Part shown: positions 60,993 through 64,000 of the stretch, piece after piece | Position numbering within the stretch: the first letter of the stretch is position 1 | How the letters are laid out: each line of letters starts with the position of its first letter | Source of the DNA: Lithospermum erythrorhizon | Lineage: Eukaryota > Streptophyta > Magnoliopsida > Boraginales > Boraginaceae | DNA: 64,000 bases | Direction: 5' to 3' | Assembly (NCBI GenBank): GCA_019722365.1 | Contig: JADFUC010002243.1 | Span: 1-64,000 of the forward strand | The notes under the pieces: generated by a model | What the model saw: the letters and a program-made list of their open reading frames with translations, nothing else | Database searches by the model: none | Told to the model about the DNA's origin: nothing | Translations under genes and position numbers: made by a program

Positions 60993-63900
60993 TCATGGAT
61001 GTCTGCTACTGCTACCATGCACCTGCGAGGGTCTAGTAGTAGGTTCATCCTGAAAGAGAAGAAAATAAACATCTTCGAGTTTAGAGAGCGTTAATTGATT
61101 GATAACGTTATAGGTTTGAAACCCAATGGCTGACCTGCAAGATATAATTAAAGTTTTGTGATCTGAAATCCAAGTTCCCCTGTAACAAGTCAGAATTGGT
61201 ACATGAACGTCAAATTTTAGTTTCTTTAAAAATCACTGCATAAACAACTTTTTACAGGAGAACCTAGAAAAAAAATACCAATCCAGGCATACTTGGTTGT
61301 GCTACAAAATATCCATCATGACTAGGTGTAATGGAATTCAACTGTCCCTATTGAATAAAAAATCGGTTCTTATCAATCAGATACAATGTTCAAGTTTCCA
61401 CAGAGTAGATTAATTGAGATGTAACTCGAGAAGAAGATTTGGACAATAATATTGCGTACCAGTCCTTGCATATTTGGTTGATTGACATAATAGCCATCAT
61501 GAGGGGGTTCCATCAGATTCAATTGTATCTGTAATTGAGAGCCAATAACATAATCATAATAATCCCAGATCTAATAAGAATGTGTACTTGCAAATAAACA
61601 AACCAATTTTATAGAGAGAAATTATTAAGAAGACGTATTGAGAAATTATTCTCTGCATTGAATTGATAATTAGGTTAATGATATACAATGACTATTTATA
61701 GGCTATACATCTAACTATGTAAGGCAAGTTATTAAAGCCTCAAACGGCTAAAGAATCAAACAATATCAATCACATTATTCTTTCCTATCTATAATAACAG
61801 CTATAATTCTATAAATTTATATGGTGAAGGACCATCCAACAACTCACCAGTCCCTGGACACTCTGTTGTGACCCATAGTAGTTGTTTAAGCTCATCCCAT
61901 CCGACCTTATGTTTGCCTACAAGCATGAAAACATGAACAAATAACATTATGCTGAGAACTAAGAGGGGAAGAAACTTGTATTCATATGCAAACAATTCAT
62001 TCAAGATATCCTTCAATGTCAAGACCAAGGGATTTATTGTAACTCCATCTAAAATATTAGTAAGTCGATCAAGGTTTGGCATTAAGTATAAAGGAACATA
62101 CAACTGCTTGGAAACTGTCTTGAGTCTCAGCCATTACAGCTTGTGGCTCTGATAACACCTGAACCCAGAGATGTTTATACAATCATGAGGAATTATTATA
62201 TGGAGAGGACAAAATTTTAGGAAAGCACGGACAATAGATGTCAACCAACCTTTCTCCTCTTGTTAGCACTTCTCTTCTTAGTTGTTTTGTTAAGTTGGTC
62301 CCCGTTATTCTCCTTTTCAACATCTCGCAGAATTAAAGAACCACCACCGCTGTCGCTCACACATTTGTTGTTCACATTTACGCAATTCTTAAGAGTTTCA
62401 AACAGTGTGCGAAGAGCAATGTTGTAACTCTGCTCGGATAAAGAACCTTTTTCTCCCAATTCAATGGAGCGTCTGCATAAATCATTATACCGTTGTACCC
62501 TCGTATGAATTCTTTCAGTTCCTTCTGGAACAGATATCCTGTCCTTTGCATCTTTCGTCCACCTCTTCAATATATATTTAGGTGGAATGGTTGAGAGGCC
62601 ACGCATTTGAAGAACAATTAATGCATGCCTACAAAGGAAACCCTTTAACTCAAAAAGAAGGCATGAACAAGAAACATCAGAATCCGCCTCATTCCAGGTC
62701 ACCATAAAAGTTTCACCTTTTTCGCAGTCATCGACTCTGTAAGTAATAGAACCCCCACTTTCACTTTCCTTCTTAGGATGGCAACCAATCACCCCCAAAA
62801 CCTCAACCTGGAATTTCTTGAATATTGCATGTGTGTAAACAGTAGACGTTTTCTTTTCCCAAGGTGAAGGCGATTTTAAAGCTGGCTGTTTATGCAATGT
62901 GTCAAAGTCTGCTATAGCTTCCTCTTCGCATCTATTTTGGAGAATTGTATCATACTGCCTTATAAACTCTTTCAGGTTGATCTTTTTCTGAATATATTTA
63001 TCAAAGAAAGAGTTTATACTTTCAGAACGCTGAGCTGTAGACATTCCAGCCAAAAAAACATCCTTCATATAAGTAGGAACCCACTTACTACGGTCTTCAA
63101 ACAGCGAACGAATCCACTCATTTTCCTGTAAATCAAATCTAGCAACCATCTTCCACCATTTCATATTGAACTGTTCATCGGTTAGAGATTTGAATATGCA
63201 CTTATTGAACTTCCGAATAAAATTTTCGTTCTGCTTAATAACATGAGGAAGAGTGTCAGGTATCTTTTCCAGTATATGCCACAGAGCAAAGCAATGGCGT
63301 GCATCCGGAAAAACCTCTTCCACAGCTGATTGCAATGCGTTGTCTTGGTCAGTAATTATCACCCTTGGAGCTTGCCCACCCATTGCTCTAAGCCATGTCT
63401 TCAGAATCCATACAATTGTTGGTTTACTGATATCTGCCAGCAAAGCACTTCCAAGCAGCATAGGCTGAAAATGATGGTTTACCCCAATAAAGGGTGCAAA
63501 AGGCATTTTCTCATTGCTTTTGATATAGCTTGTATCAAGGAAGATAACATCACTGAAGTTAATATAGTCTTTCCTACTTTTAGCATCAATCCAGAATAAG
63601 TTCCTCAGGCATTGTTCTTCATTCAGGTCAAGCGCATAGAAGAAAGAAGGTTTTTCTTTCTGTACATGCATGAAGTACTCGAGCATTACTTGTGCACCCC
63701 CTTCTTCTAGTACAAGAGACAGGCCTCTATCAAGCTGTTGATTCGAGTTACTCTTAACATAGCTAAACTTGTTAACCCCACTACATTGTCTAGACATCTC
63801 AGCATACATTTTTCTAGTTCGTTCACTGACAGCGTGTAAAATATCAATATTATTCTTTTCAGCTAACTTCACATTCCTATGAATTCTAAAATGGTATGCT

Positions 63901-64000
63901 AAAGCTGGTAAAAGCTCATGGTTGTGCACCTTTATGAATTCATGAATATACCATTTTCCATCTTTATTTCTCTTGACATGCATGCTTGCTTTGCAGTCTG
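60993..64000 (-). CDS. FAR1: FAR1 (FAR-RED IMPAIRED RESPONSE 1)-type transcription factor, 5' part outside window
   Basis: Domesticated MULE transposase that acts as a nuclear transcription factor in phytochrome A signalling. The large exon (62250 to beyond 64000) reads, from the window edge, DCKASMHVKRNKDGKW and HNHELLPALAYHF (end of the FAR1 zinc-finger domain), NVKLAEKNNIDILHAVSERT, the transposase-derived core (FLDTSYI, GVNHHFQPMLLG, WLRAMGGQAP, ITDQDNA, FPDARHCFALWH), a SWIM zinc finger CSC...CRH (62669-62625), and a basic C-terminal signal KRSANKRRK. I joined six further exons by GT-AG sites, all in phase 0: 62102-62158, 61848-61916, 61460-61528, 61279-61347, 61135-61179 and 60993-61049. 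The last ends VHGSSSRHP and TGA at 60995-60993, the known end style of FAR1/FHY3 proteins. No damage is visible. FAR1 is favoured over FHY3 because of the long insertion after HNHELLPA and the QPALKSPSPWEK and NNKCVSD regions. Confidence 0.9.

Noticed and set aside
61801..62103. Separate 100-aa minus-strand protein
   Set aside because: It is intron read-through in the wrong frame. The overlapping FAR1 exon 61848-61916 explains the coding signal.
62241..62249. FAR1 ending at the TGA at 62243-62241
   Set aside because: A GT donor follows AAAG at 62250, and six downstream exons in the same phase continue the FAR1 C-terminus to a family-typical end.

Overview
This is a plant nuclear window, most likely from a eudicot. 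The evidence is multi-exon genes with GT-AG introns, plant-only families (PORR, FAF-like, FAR1/FHY3, BSU1-like Kelch phosphatase), Stowaway-type MITEs, and decayed Ty3-gypsy and Ty1-copia elements in very AT-rich DNA. I cannot name the species. I found no tRNA, rRNA or CRISPR array.

Layout, left to right. 1-6.5 kb is AT-rich intergenic DNA holding a ~1.4 kb segment duplicated in tandem (about 706-3545) with expanded ATT runs. 6.56-7.66 kb is an intact single-exon PORR-domain organelle RNA-splicing protein on the minus strand. 7.7-15.1 kb is a scrambled gene-fragment zone: a Stowaway MITE, two small pieces of a BSU1-like (BSL) Kelch phosphatase gene on opposite strands, an unrecognised three-exon fragment with a nonsense codon, and a run of seven correctly spliceable BSL exons (12417-15098) that lacks both ends of the gene. 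15.1-19.6 kb is AT-rich and without recognisable genes.

19.64-29.13 kb is a decayed Ty3-gypsy element (Del/Tekay-like) with two ~2.1-2.3 kb LTRs. A second pol 3' end sits to the left of its left LTR, which suggests a tandem or recombined structure. 30.5-33.7 kb carries minus-strand retroelement debris and a cluster of perfect palindromes. 35.6-41.2 kb contains a FAF-like gene (36332-37777, minus) whose upstream conserved N-terminal motif is interrupted by a TAA, and several MITEs, two of them the same family in opposite orientation. 41.86-51.02 kb is a decayed Ty1-copia element between ~0.55-0.6 kb direct repeats, with a gypsy LTR fragment inside it.

51-60.9 kb is mostly featureless apart from a possible organellar-DNA insert near 53.3-53.5 kb and an unexplained block at 57.9-59.4 kb with a duplicated TATA-proximal segment. 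60993-64000 is a FAR1 (FAR-RED IMPAIRED RESPONSE 1) gene on the minus strand, cut by the right window edge. I could extend it through six small 3' exons to its stop codon; three of those exons are exactly 69 nt each and encode repeats of one another.

The genes do not form an operon or pathway. PORR (organelle RNA splicing), FAF-like (development or unknown) and FAR1 (phytochrome A signalling) are independent loci separated by transposon-derived DNA. I see no clearly novel biological system. The items most worth checking are the shuffled BSL fragments, the FAF-like nonsense codon and the repeated FAR1 exons.
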